Shown here: piece after piece, positions 55,385 through 63,356 of the stretch | How the letters are laid out: each line of letters opens with the position of its first letter | How positions within the stretch are numbered: position 1 is the stretch's first letter | DNA from: Nocardia kruczakiae NBRC 101016 | GTDB lineage: Bacteria > Actinomycetota > Actinomycetes > Mycobacteriales > Mycobacteriaceae | DNA: 64,000 bases | Assembly: GCF_001612965.1 (NCBI RefSeq) | Contig: NZ_BDBL01000024.1 | Coordinates: forward strand, 62,001 to 126,000 | Reading direction: 5' to 3' | The notes under the pieces: model-generated | Told to the model about the DNA's origin: nothing | Databases searched by the model: none | The model's input: only the letters and a program-made list of their open reading frames with translations | Program-made: the position numbers and the translations under genes

Positions 55385-56214
55385 GCACCAGACTGCCGGG
55401 GACGGTGGTCGCGGTCACCGGCGGCGCGCGGGGTATCGGCTACTCGATCGCCGAACACCTGCGCGACGCCGGTGCGCGGGTGGCCCTCGGCGATATCGAT
55501 GCCGACGCCGTCGCCGAGGCCGGATCGCGGCTCGGTGCCGCGGCCGCCCTGCCCCTCGACGTGACCGACCCGGGCTCGTTCGCGGACTTCCTCGCGGCGG
55601 TCGAGACCGAGGCCGGCCCCGTCGACGTCCTGATCAACAACGCCGGCATCATGCCCGTCGGCCGCTTCACCGACGAATCCGACGCCATCACCCGCCGCAT
55701 CCTCGAGGTCAACGTCCTCGGTGTCATGAACGGCACCAAAGCCGCACTGCCACAGATGCTTTCGCGCGGGCGCGGTCATATCGTGAATATCGCGTCGCTG
55801 GCCGGGGAGAATCCCACGCCCGGCATGGCGACCTACTGTGCGAGTAAACAGGCCGTCCTCGGTTTCACCGAGGCCATGCGGCTGGAATGCCGCGGCAGCG
55901 GAGTGCACTTCTCGGCGGTGTTGCCGACCTTCACCCGCACCGAACTGATCGCCGGAACCAAGGCGCCGATGGGCCTGCTGGCCGAACCCGAGGATGTCGC
56001 CCGGGCGGTGGTGCGCCTGATCGCGCGCCCGCGGCGACGGGTCACGGTCACCCGGCTCGCCGGGGTGGCGATGGCGTTCAACAAACTCACGCCGCGCGCC
56101 TTCGGCGAATTCACCGCCCGCCGCATGGGAGTGCATCGGATATTCACCGACGAGGTCGACCGAGCCGCCCGCGCGGACTACGACCGGCGGGTCGGCAACA
56201 CGCCGGAAGGCTGA
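55381..56214 (+). CDS. short-chain dehydrogenase linked to cyp51
   Basis: 277 aa, GTG start overlapping the cyp51 stop. Classical SDR: VVAVTGGARGIGYSIAEHLR, VLINNAGIMP (NNAG), IVNIASLAGENPTPGMATYC ASKQA (Ser, Tyr, Lys). A similar SDR (Rv0765c) neighbours cyp51 in mycobacteria, supporting a shared sterol or lipid substrate. C-terminal RRMGVHRIFTDEVDRAARAD is basic. About 170 bp to the sigma factor gene. Confidence 0.9.
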   Translation: MSTRLPGTVVAVTGGARGIGYSIAEHLRDAGARVALGDIDADAVAEAGSRLGAAAALPLDVTDPGSFADFLAAVETEAGPVDVLINNAGIMPVGRFTDESDAITRRILEVNVLGVMNGTKAALPQMLSRGRGHIVNIASLAGENPTPGMATYCASKQAVLGFTEAMRLECRGSGVHFSAVLPTFTRTELIAGTKAPMGLLAEPEDVARAVVRLIARPRRRVTVTRLAGVAMAFNKLTPRAFGEFTARRMGVHRIFTDEVDRAARADYDRRVGNTPEG

Positions 56215-56316
56215 AACCGCAAAATTCCGGCTCGCGCCGGGATATCTTCGAATCGGCGTACGCCCTGGTCATCGCCCGGAAATCGGCGGATGTTCCGGCG
56301 TGCGCCCTTCGACGTC

Positions 56317-56340
56317 TTTTGAGAGCCGCACCAACGGGTA
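56317..56340 (+). promoter_or_regulatory. SigF-type promoter candidate
   Basis: GTCTTTT (ending 56320) and GGGTA (56336-56340) with a 15-bp spacer resemble the SigF/SigB-class consensus GTTT-N15-GGGTAT, 42 bp before the sigma-factor ATG. Suggests autoregulation. Confidence 0.5.
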
Positions 56341-56381
56341 CCCAGTCTGGGTCGGATTCAGTTGGAAGCGAGGTATCTCGA

Positions 56382-57194
56382 ATGACACATGAACCGATCG
56401 CCCGTCGTGCCGAAACCGCCGCACGCCACGGTGCCAACAGTTATGACAACATCGAACCCTGGTTCGAGAAACTGGCCGCTCTGGATCATACCGATCCGCA
56501 TCGGGAGTCGGTCCGAGCGGAAATCATCGAACTCTGCCTGCCGCTGGCCGAGCATATCGCCCGGAAATTCTCCGGCCGCGGCGAGACGTTCGACGATCTG
56601 CACCAGGTGGCGAGGCTCGGTCTCGTCCTGGCAGTCGATCGATTCGATCCGGCACGGGGGAATTCTTTCCTCTCCTTCGCCGTGCCGACGGTGATGGGCG
56701 AGGTTCGCCGTCACTTCCGCGACTACACCTGGTCGACCCGGGTACCGCGCGCGGTGAAGGAATTGTGGCTGCGCGTCGGTCCGACGACCGAACAGCTGGC
56801 TCACGAACTCGGGCGCATGCCCACGGCCCGCGAGCTGTCCGAAGCCCTCGACGTCGACGGTCCCCAGGTGGTGCAGGCCATGATCGCCGGCAACGCCTAC
56901 CAGCCGAACTCCATCGACGCCGTCGTCGACACCGACGACGGCGCGATCATGGACAAGCTCGGCGCCGAGGAACAGTGCTACCAACTGACCGAGGACGCGA
57001 TGGCGGTACGCCCGCTCATCGACGCGCTGCCCACCCGGGAACGCAGAATTCTGATCATGCGCTTCTTCGAATCCAAGACGCAGAATCAGATCGCCGAGAA
57101 ACTGCAGATCTCCCAGATGCACGTCTCCCGCATTCTGTCGCGCACGCTGAAAAGTCTTCGGCAGCAGGCGCTCTGCGAGCCGCAGCCGACCTAG
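56382..57194 (+). CDS. sigF: RNA polymerase sigma factor, SigF/SigB group
   Basis: 270 aa. Region 2: LPLAEHIARKFSGRGETFDD LHQVARLGLVLAVDRFDPAR and the hallmark FAVPTVMGEVRRHFRDYTWS; region 3: RVPRAVKELWLRVGPTTEQL AHELGRMPTARE; region 4.2 HTH: TQNQIAEKLQISQMHVSRIL. Closest to mycobacterial SigF (stationary-phase and envelope stress). No anti-sigma factor gene (rsbW/usfX type) is beside it, unlike the standard operon. The frame runs open far upstream, but ATG 56382 gives family length. Confidence 0.92.
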   Translation: MTHEPIARRAETAARHGANSYDNIEPWFEKLAALDHTDPHRESVRAEIIELCLPLAEHIARKFSGRGETFDDLHQVARLGLVLAVDRFDPARGNSFLSFAVPTVMGEVRRHFRDYTWSTRVPRAVKELWLRVGPTTEQLAHELGRMPTARELSEALDVDGPQVVQAMIAGNAYQPNSIDAVVDTDDGAIMDKLGAEEQCYQLTEDAMAVRPLIDALPTRERRILIMRFFESKTQNQIAEKLQISQMHVSRILSRTLKSLRQQALCEPQPT

Positions 57195-57233
57195 GGATCG
57201 AACCATCCATCCACACGACCGAAAGGTGTAGTC

Positions 57234-57557
57234 ATGCCCAAGGAATGGTCTGCCAAAGAAGAACGCCAATACGAACATGTGAAGTCCTCGGCTCGGAAAC
57301 GGGGTGCGAGTAAAGGCCGCGCAGAGGAAATCGGCGCACGCACGGTCAACAAGAATCGCGCACAGGCGGGCAAAACTCGTACCGCGAGCCGCAGTTCCAC
57401 CAACGATACGTCTCCGCAGCGCCGCGGCGGCCAGCGATCCGGAAAGGGTTCCCAGGGGCCGACCCGTGATCAGTTGTACAACGAAGCGCGCCAACGCAAT
57501 ATCAAGGGCCGCTCGAAGATGACCAAGAAACAACTCGCCAGTGCGCTGGGCCGGTAA
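57234..57557 (+). CDS. small basic protein, plasmid-stabilisation-like with SAP/Rho-N-type end
   Basis: 107 aa, strongly basic. The N-terminus MPKEWSAKEERQYEHVKSSA with GRAEEIGARTVNKNRAQ is the pattern of small actinobacterial proteins annotated 'plasmid stabilization'; a Ser/Gly/Arg linker follows, then PTRDQLYNEARQRNIKGRSK and MTKKQLASALGR, a SAP/Rho-N-like nucleic-acid-binding helix pair. No toxin or partition partner is nearby. Lies 39 bp after the sigma factor gene, so it is likely in its operon as a stress-linked DNA- or RNA-binding protein. Confidence 0.8.
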   Translation: MPKEWSAKEERQYEHVKSSARKRGASKGRAEEIGARTVNKNRAQAGKTRTASRSSTNDTSPQRRGGQRSGKGSQGPTRDQLYNEARQRNIKGRSKMTKKQLASALGR

Positions 57558-57617
57558 TTCCGAGGGTCACGAATCCCCGGTACGAATCCGATGCTCGCGC
57601 ACGACTTTCGAATGAAG

Positions 57618-57652
57618 AAAGGGTGCCCGGTCGCTACGGCCGGGCACCCTTT
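57618..57652. terminator. bidirectional intrinsic terminator
   Basis: 13-bp perfect stem AAAGGGTGCCCGG / CCGGGCACCCTTT with a 9-nt loop, T/A runs on both sides, between the convergent basic-protein and CsbD genes. Confidence 0.9.
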
Positions 57653-57676
57653 CGGTTCGGTTGGCTCACCTCACCG

Positions 57677-57931
57677 TCAGGAGCCGCCGTTATCTTGGTA
57701 CGCCTGCTGCCGCTTCTCCTCCACACCGGCTTCCGCGCGGTGCTTCTCGGCCTCGGCCTCCTTCTGGGCGGCCTCACGCTGCGATTCGGCGCGGCTCTGC
57801 TGGGCCTTGCCCTCCTCGCGCAGGTCGTCCTTCCCGAATACCTGACCGGCGGCTTCCTTGGCCTTACCCTTCGCGCCTTCCACGACGCCTTCGAGGCCTT
57901 CGCGGCCTCCGCCCTTCTCGTGCTCCGACAA
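57677..57931 (-). CDS. CsbD-like stress protein
   Basis: 84 aa, highly charged and helical: SEHEKGGGREGLEGVVEGAK GKAKEAAGQVFGKDDLREEG is the CsbD pattern; the rest is an Ala/Glu/Gln coiled coil to the end. TTG 57931 is chosen because GGAGG lies 8 nt before it and it gives the usual start LSEHEK; GTG 57940 is the alternative. CsbD proteins belong to general stress regulons, fitting the nearby SigF-like factor. Biochemical role unknown. Confidence 0.8.
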   Translation of the reverse strand: MSEHEKGGGREGLEGVVEGAKGKAKEAAGQVFGKDDLREEGKAQQSRAESQREAAQKEAEAEKHRAEAGVEEKRQQAYQDNGGS

Positions 57932-58036
57932 GGGATTCACCTCCAACGCGTCGAAATCACTGACATCGGGCGCGATACCCGGCGACCCCGGCACGAAACG
58001 CCCTCCGACCGCACTTTCGGGCCGCTCTGGGCGTCC

Positions 58037-58561
58037 TCACCGCGTCTCGCGACCGCGCCGGCGCTCCCGCCACGGATGGGCGAACCAGGTCAGGAGAAAC
58101 AGCACCGCGAAGCACACACCGATGACGGTGGCGGCGACCGCACCGGCCACCGTGTCGAATATCAGTACCGCGACTCCGGTGAGCGCGATGCCGAGCAGCG
58201 CCAGCCCGACCAGCGCGAACGTGTGGGCGGTGCGCACCACGCTGCCGAGGCGATGCTGACGGAACAGGATGCGGTGGGCGGCGACCGGCGCGATCAGGAA
58301 GACCGTCGCCGCGATCGAGGCGGTCACGACCGCCAGATACAACCCGCGCATCGGGGTGGACACCGTGGTGAACCTGGCCTGGAACGGCAGAGTCAGCAGG
58401 AAGCCGGTCAGCAGCTGCACACCCGTCTGCACCACGCGCAATTCCTGAATCAAGCTGGTCAGATTGCGGTCCAGCTGTTCGGTTTCCGTCTCACCACGGA
58501 CCTCACGGTCCCATTCCCGATCGCGGTCTTCCCGGCCGCCGGCGGACTGCGCCTGCTCCAT
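58037..58561 (-). CDS. DUF6328-type four-helix membrane protein
   Basis: 174 aa. An acidic 35-residue N-terminus is followed by RNLTSLIQELRVVQTGVQLL and four transmembrane helices (VQLLTGFLLTLPF; GLYLAVVTASIAATVFLIAP; FALVGLALLGIALTGVAVLI; AVAATVIGVCFAVLFLLTWF), ending in an Arg-rich tail. Matches the DUF6328 family known in actinobacteria; function unknown. Lies in the stress-gene group after sigF and 62 bp upstream of the divergent AraC gene. Confidence 0.82.
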   Translation of the reverse strand: MEQAQSAGGREDRDREWDREVRGETETEQLDRNLTSLIQELRVVQTGVQLLTGFLLTLPFQARFTTVSTPMRGLYLAVVTASIAATVFLIAPVAAHRILFRQHRLGSVVRTAHTFALVGLALLGIALTGVAVLIFDTVAGAVAATVIGVCFAVLFLLTWFAHPWRERRRGRETR

Positions 58562-58623
58562 CCGACAACCCTATCCCCGGCCGTTCGTCCCGAGTGATCA
58601 ATAGTTTCGGCCATAATGGTGCC

Positions 58624-59679
58624 ATGCACACCGTCGAGGCGCCCGAGGTCCGCACCTGGAACTTCCCCCGCGGGATCGCCAGCGTCGCGGTGATGATCGA
58701 ATTCGCCGCCGAACACGGAGTGGACCGGGCGCGGCTGCTCACCGGATCCGGTATCGGACCGGCCGCACTCACCGATCCCGGGGCACAGATCCCGGCAGAG
58801 GCCGAACTGGCGGTGGTGCGCAATCTGGTCGCCGAACTCGGCGAGATCCCGGCGCTCGGCGTCGAGGTCGGGCGGCGGTACCGGCTGAGCACCTTCGGCA
58901 TCTTCGGCTTCGCCTGCGTCACCAGTCCGACTCTGCGCGAGGCGATTTCACTGGCCATGCGGTACTACCGCCTCGGATTCGCCTTCTGCACACCGATCGT
59001 CGAGTACCGGCGCGACGATGTGATCGCGTGGATCCACCACGAGCTCATCCCGCCGGATGTGCAGACCTTCCTGGTGGAACGCGACATCGTCGCCATGCAT
59101 CGGGTGATGGCCGATCTGCTGGGCCACGACTTCTCCTTCGCCCGAATGGAATTCGGTTACGACGAACCCCCCTACGCCGACCGGCTCGAGGCCGTGCTCG
59201 GCGCACGGCCGCGCTTCGGGCGCGCGCACACCATGTTCACCGTCGCACCGGAGATCCTCGCCCAGCCGCTGCCCCAGGCGAATCAGCAGACCTGGGCGGT
59301 CTGCATCGCCCAGTGCCGGGATCTGGTGCAACGCCGCAGCGCGCGCACCGGTATCGCGGCCGAGGTCCGGGAACGACTGCTGCCCGGCAGCGGCGCAACC
59401 GGCATCACCACCCCGCCGCCGATCGAGGCCGTGGCCCGGGAGCTCAACATGAGCGTGCGGACGCTGCGCCGCCGCCTCACCGAGGCCGGGACCAGTTATC
59501 GGGCGCTGCTCGACGAGGTGCGCCGCGCGCTCGCCCAGGAAATGCTCTCCGGGACGCCGCTGACCATCGACGACATCGCCATCCGGCTCGGCTACGCGGA
59601 GGCGACGCCGTTCATCCACGCCTTCAAGCGCTGGACCGGAACCACACCGGCCGCCTACCGGCGTGACCGGAACTATTGA
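58624..59679 (+). CDS. AraC family transcriptional regulator
   Basis: 351 aa from ATG 58624. N-terminal AraC-arabinose-binding-like domain (PF12625 type; SVAVMIEFAAEHGVDRARLL, FGIFGFACVTSPTLREAISL) and C-terminal double HTH (VARELNMSVRTLRRRLTEAG TSYRALLDEVRR, TIDDIAIRLGYAEATPFIHA FKRWTGTTPAAYR). CATAAT at 58612-58617 ends 6 nt before the ATG, so a leaderless mRNA is likely; a GTG ten codons upstream is the alternative. It directly precedes the cholesterol-oxidase-like gene (85-bp gap) and may control it. Confidence 0.88.
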   Translation: MHTVEAPEVRTWNFPRGIASVAVMIEFAAEHGVDRARLLTGSGIGPAALTDPGAQIPAEAELAVVRNLVAELGEIPALGVEVGRRYRLSTFGIFGFACVTSPTLREAISLAMRYYRLGFAFCTPIVEYRRDDVIAWIHHELIPPDVQTFLVERDIVAMHRVMADLLGHDFSFARMEFGYDEPPYADRLEAVLGARPRFGRAHTMFTVAPEILAQPLPQANQQTWAVCIAQCRDLVQRRSARTGIAAEVRERLLPGSGATGITTPPPIEAVARELNMSVRTLRRRLTEAGTSYRALLDEVRRALAQEMLSGTPLTIDDIAIRLGYAEATPFIHAFKRWTGTTPAAYRRDRNY

Positions 59680-59764
59680 TTTTCTGGCCGTCGATCTCTG
59701 CGTCCGTCCCCTGATCTGCCCATACGGTACGGGTGGACGATCGGTACCAGGAAAGGGCGCGGCG

Positions 59765-61465
59765 ATGGGGTTCGACTACGACGTGGTAGTCATCGGGTCG
59801 GGATTCGGCGGCAGTGTCAGCGCCCTGCGCCTGACCGAGAAGGGCTACCGGGTCGGCGTCCTCGAGGCCGGCCGCCGCTTCGCCGACGACGAGTTCGCGA
59901 AGAACTCCTGGCGCGCGCGGCAATTCCTGTGGGCACCGCGGCTGGGATGTTTCGGCATCCAGCGCCTGACCCTGTTGAAGGACACCTTCATCATGAGCGG
60001 CGCCGGCGTCGGCGGCGGCTCCCTCGTCTACGCGAACACCCTGTACGAACCGCCCGCGAAATTCTTCGCCGACCCGCAGTGGGCCCACATCACCGACTGG
60101 GACGCCGAACTGGCGCCGCACTACGACCAGGCCAAACGCATGCTCGGCGTCACCACGAATCCGGCCACCACGGCCTCGGACCGGGTGCTGCGCGAGGTGG
60201 CCGAGGAATTGGGTGTGGGAGCGTCGTTCCGGCACACGCCGGTGGGAGTGCTGTTCGGCGGCAACGGCACTCGCGCCGGACAGGAGGTGCCCGACCCCTA
60301 CTTCGGCGGTGTCGGACCGTCCCGGCGCACCTGCACCCACTGCGGCGAATGTATGACCGGATGCCGCCACAATGCCAAGAACACGCTGGTGAAGAACTAC
60401 CTGTATCTCGCCGAGAAGGCCGGGGCGACCGTGCATCCGCACACCACCGTGGTGGATGTGGTGCCGCTGCCCTCGGGTGGGTACCGCGTCGACACCGTCC
60501 GCACCGGGCGCTGGGTTCGCAAGGCACGCCGCAGTTTCACCGCCGAACAGGTGATCTTCGCCGCGGCCGCACTCGGCACCCAGCGACTGCTGCACCGGTT
60601 GCGCGACCGCGGCTCGCTCCCGCACATCTCCGCGCGCCTGGGCTATCTGTCGCGCACGAATTCCGAAGAGCTGCTGTCGATCCGGAGCCGGCGCGCCGAT
60701 ACCGACTTCACCAAGGGCGTGGCCATCACGTCCTCGATCCATCCCGACGCCGACACCCATATCGAACCGGTGCGTTACGGCAAGGGCAGCAATGTGCTGT
60801 CGCTGATGACGACCGTGATGTACGACGAGGACGGCAGCACCTCGCGCACCCGGCTGTGGTTGCGCGAGAACTGGCGGCGCCGCCGCGATCTGGCGAAGGT
60901 GCACAATCCGCGCCACTGGTCGGAGCGGATGATCGGCCTGCTGGTGATGCAGTCGGTGGACAATTCGCTCACCACCTACACCGAACGCGGGCTGTTCGGC
61001 CGCCGGATGACCACGAAACAGGGTGAGGGACAACCGAATCCGACCTCGATTCCGGCCGGGCACGAAGTGGCCCACCGGGTGGCCGACAAGATCGACGGCA
61101 TCGCGACCGCCGGTTTCACCAGCCTGTTCGGCATCCCGATGACCGGACATTTCATCGGCGGCTGCGTGATCGGTGATTCCCCGGAGACCGGCGTCGTGGA
61201 CCCGTACCAGCGCATGTACGGCCATCCGGGCCTGCACATCGTCGACGGCTCGGCGATTTCGGCGAATCTCGGCGTCAATCCCTCGCTGACCATCACCGCA
61301 CAGGCCGAACGGGCGCTGGCGCTGTGGCCCAACAAGGGTGAGCCGGATCGGCGTCCGGCGCTGGGCGCGCCCTACCGGCGGCTGGCCCCGGTCTCCCCCA
61401 CGGCGCCGGTGGTTCCCGCCGACGCCCCCGGTGCGCTGCGGTTGCCGATCGTCGACATCACCTAG
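59765..61465 (+). CDS. choD: GMC oxidoreductase, ChoD-like (putative cholesterol oxidase)
   Basis: 566 aa from ATG 59765. FAD loop VVVIGSGFGGSVSALRLTEK at the N-terminus (no signal peptide), substrate-side MSGAGVGGGSLVYANTLYEP, a four-Cys ferredoxin-like run in TCTHCGECMTGCRHNAKNTL and the GMC C-terminal signature HIVDGSAISANLGVNPSLTI. Length and order match mycobacterial ChoD (Rv3409c). The family oxidises 3-hydroxysteroids or other alcohols with O2 or another acceptor; for ChoD the true substrate is debated. It is preceded by an AraC regulator. Confidence 0.88.
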   Translation: MGFDYDVVVIGSGFGGSVSALRLTEKGYRVGVLEAGRRFADDEFAKNSWRARQFLWAPRLGCFGIQRLTLLKDTFIMSGAGVGGGSLVYANTLYEPPAKFFADPQWAHITDWDAELAPHYDQAKRMLGVTTNPATTASDRVLREVAEELGVGASFRHTPVGVLFGGNGTRAGQEVPDPYFGGVGPSRRTCTHCGECMTGCRHNAKNTLVKNYLYLAEKAGATVHPHTTVVDVVPLPSGGYRVDTVRTGRWVRKARRSFTAEQVIFAAAALGTQRLLHRLRDRGSLPHISARLGYLSRTNSEELLSIRSRRADTDFTKGVAITSSIHPDADTHIEPVRYGKGSNVLSLMTTVMYDEDGSTSRTRLWLRENWRRRRDLAKVHNPRHWSERMIGLLVMQSVDNSLTTYTERGLFGRRMTTKQGEGQPNPTSIPAGHEVAHRVADKIDGIATAGFTSLFGIPMTGHFIGGCVIGDSPETGVVDPYQRMYGHPGLHIVDGSAISANLGVNPSLTITAQAERALALWPNKGEPDRRPALGAPYRRLAPVSPTAPVVPADAPGALRLPIVDIT

Positions 61466-63261
61466 TTGCCCCGATCCGTCGGCACCACCGCTTCCGACGG
61501 TAGCTCCGGCGCGAGCGGTCCGAGCCGCAGCGACGCCTCCAGCAGCATCGCGTGCACGAACGCCTGGGGCAGATTGCCCCGCAACTGCCGCTGCCGGACG
61601 TCGAATTCCTCGGCGAACAGGCCCGGTGTCCCGCACGAGGCGCGATTGCGCTCGAAGAAACGCATCGCGGTCACCGGGCGGTCGAGCTGGGCGGCCGCCA
61701 TCGCCATGGTGAAGCCACACAGCAGGAACGCGCCTTCGCTCATCTCGAGCGGACGATCGTCGTGACGGTAGCGGTAGACGCAGTAGTCGGTGGTCAGATC
61801 CCGCTGGATCGCGAAGAAGGTGGCCGCGTAGCGCGGGTCGTCGGCCGGGATCGCCCCGCGGATCAACGGCAGGAGCAGCGCGGCGTCCACCCCGGGCTGA
61901 TCGGGGGCGCGCTGCCAGCGACCGGTCGGATGCACTCCGGTGCGGGCGGCCTCGGCCACCAGCGTATCGGCCAGCGAACTGCAGTAGGCGGTGTCGGCGC
62001 CGGTGTCCGGACAGGCCGCGACCGCGCGTAGCCCGGCCGCGCAGATGAGCCGGGAATGGGTCCACAGCCGGTCCTCGATCTCCCAGATCCCCGCGTCCGG
62101 GCGGTGATGATTGTCCGCGATCGCCGACACCGCGATGTCGACCGCGCGGCGGTGATCGCTGCCGAGCCGATCGTGGCGAGCGGCCGCGGCGAACAACAGC
62201 AACGCCTCGCCGAAGATGTCGAGCTGGAACTGCCCGCGGACCCGGTTGCCGACGACGGGCCGCGCGCCCGGATATCCGGGAAGCTCGATCTCGCGCACCC
62301 GCGGCACACTCTTGCCGTCGATGGTGTAGGCGGGCGCCAGCGTGGGGCCGTCGTCGAGCAGGCGAGCGGCCGTGAAACCGACCGCGGCGTCGAGCAACGG
62401 ATGGGGGCCGCCGACCGCGATCGCCTGCCCGGCCAGACATTGGTCGCGGATCCAGACGTAGCGATAGTCGTAGTTCTCGCCCCGGTCGGCGCGTTCGGGC
62501 AGGCTGGTGGTGGGTGCCGCCACCATGCCGCCGGTATCGGCGGTCATCCCGCGCAGGATCGCGAAGGCGTGGGCACTGTCGCGCGGCGCGGCCGTGACAC
62601 CGAAATCCGGGCGATCGCGCCGCCAGGCGTTTTCGGTTGCCTCCCAGTACATATCGGGGTCGGGAAGATCATCGGGCAGGGTGCGATCGGATATCTCCAG
62701 GACCAGATCGTGGTAGCCGCCCGCGGGCACCGACAGGTGAGCCGTCCATCCCCGGCCGGAACCGTCCTCGTCGATCTCGGCGCCGGGCGCGCCGGTCCAG
62801 CGCATCCGCAGCCCGCCCGCACGCGCCGTCCACACCCCGTCCGCGCGGCGCGGATGGTGTATCGGCGCGGCGCCGAACCGCGCGACCGGCCGCAATTCCA
62901 CATCGACCTCGGCATCCTCCTGCACCGCCACGACGCGCCGCATCAGCACCGCCCGATGCCGGTCGCCCGGAAAGGCCAAGGCCTCGCGACATTCGATCAC
63001 CGCACTGCCGGACAGCCACCGCGATCGCCAGATCAGGGTGCCGTCCTCGTAGTAGCCACCCCAGACGAACGGCCCCGACGGCGTGACGGCGTACATGCCG
63101 CAACCGCCCAGCAGGCTCGCGAAGACCGCGTCTCCGTCCCAGCGCGGCAGGCACATCCACGAGATGTCGCCGCGCGGACCGACCAGGGCGCCGCGCTGAC
63201 CGTCCGCGATGAACGAGTACTCCCGCAGGACATGGGGAGCGGCAGCGGAATTCGCGATCAT
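61462..63261 (-). CDS. glycoside hydrolase family 15 protein (glucoamylase/trehalase type)
   Basis: 599 aa from ATG 63261. N-terminal beta domain about 10-225 (YSFIADGQRGALVGPRGDIS WMCLPRWDGDAVFASLL) and an alpha/alpha barrel with the GH15 signature NYDYRYVWIRDQ (263-273), WEIEDRLWTHSRLICAAG and LPQAFVHAMLLEASL. Cytoplasmic: no signal peptide. Mycobacterial members of this group are trehalases acting on alpha,alpha-trehalose; glucan hydrolysis is the alternative. Its last 4 bases overlap the convergent ChoD-like gene. No clear RBS at the chosen start. Confidence 0.85.
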   Translation of the reverse strand: MIANSAAAPHVLREYSFIADGQRGALVGPRGDISWMCLPRWDGDAVFASLLGGCGMYAVTPSGPFVWGGYYEDGTLIWRSRWLSGSAVIECREALAFPGDRHRAVLMRRVVAVQEDAEVDVELRPVARFGAAPIHHPRRADGVWTARAGGLRMRWTGAPGAEIDEDGSGRGWTAHLSVPAGGYHDLVLEISDRTLPDDLPDPDMYWEATENAWRRDRPDFGVTAAPRDSAHAFAILRGMTADTGGMVAAPTTSLPERADRGENYDYRYVWIRDQCLAGQAIAVGGPHPLLDAAVGFTAARLLDDGPTLAPAYTIDGKSVPRVREIELPGYPGARPVVGNRVRGQFQLDIFGEALLLFAAAARHDRLGSDHRRAVDIAVSAIADNHHRPDAGIWEIEDRLWTHSRLICAAGLRAVAACPDTGADTAYCSSLADTLVAEAARTGVHPTGRWQRAPDQPGVDAALLLPLIRGAIPADDPRYAATFFAIQRDLTTDYCVYRYRHDDRPLEMSEGAFLLCGFTMAMAAAQLDRPVTAMRFFERNRASCGTPGLFAEEFDVRQRQLRGNLPQAFVHAMLLEASLRLGPLAPELPSEAVVPTDRGN

Positions 63262-63356
63262 GCTCGGGACATACCACGAGAAGACCTGCTCAACCGCCCA
63301 TCCGCTACCGGCGGGGTGGGCGATCCGCGGCCGTCGGCCTTCGCCTTCCGGGCACC

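Noticed and set aside
57623-58597. 324-codon plus-strand frame across the CsbD and DUF6328 genes
   Set aside because: It passes through the terminator at 57618-57652 and is antisense to two genes with recognisable families.
59624-62440. 938-codon minus-strand frame across the ChoD-like gene
   Set aside because: Its visible composition is random Arg/Gly/Ala-rich sequence, and it lies antisense to a well-supported GMC oxidoreductase.
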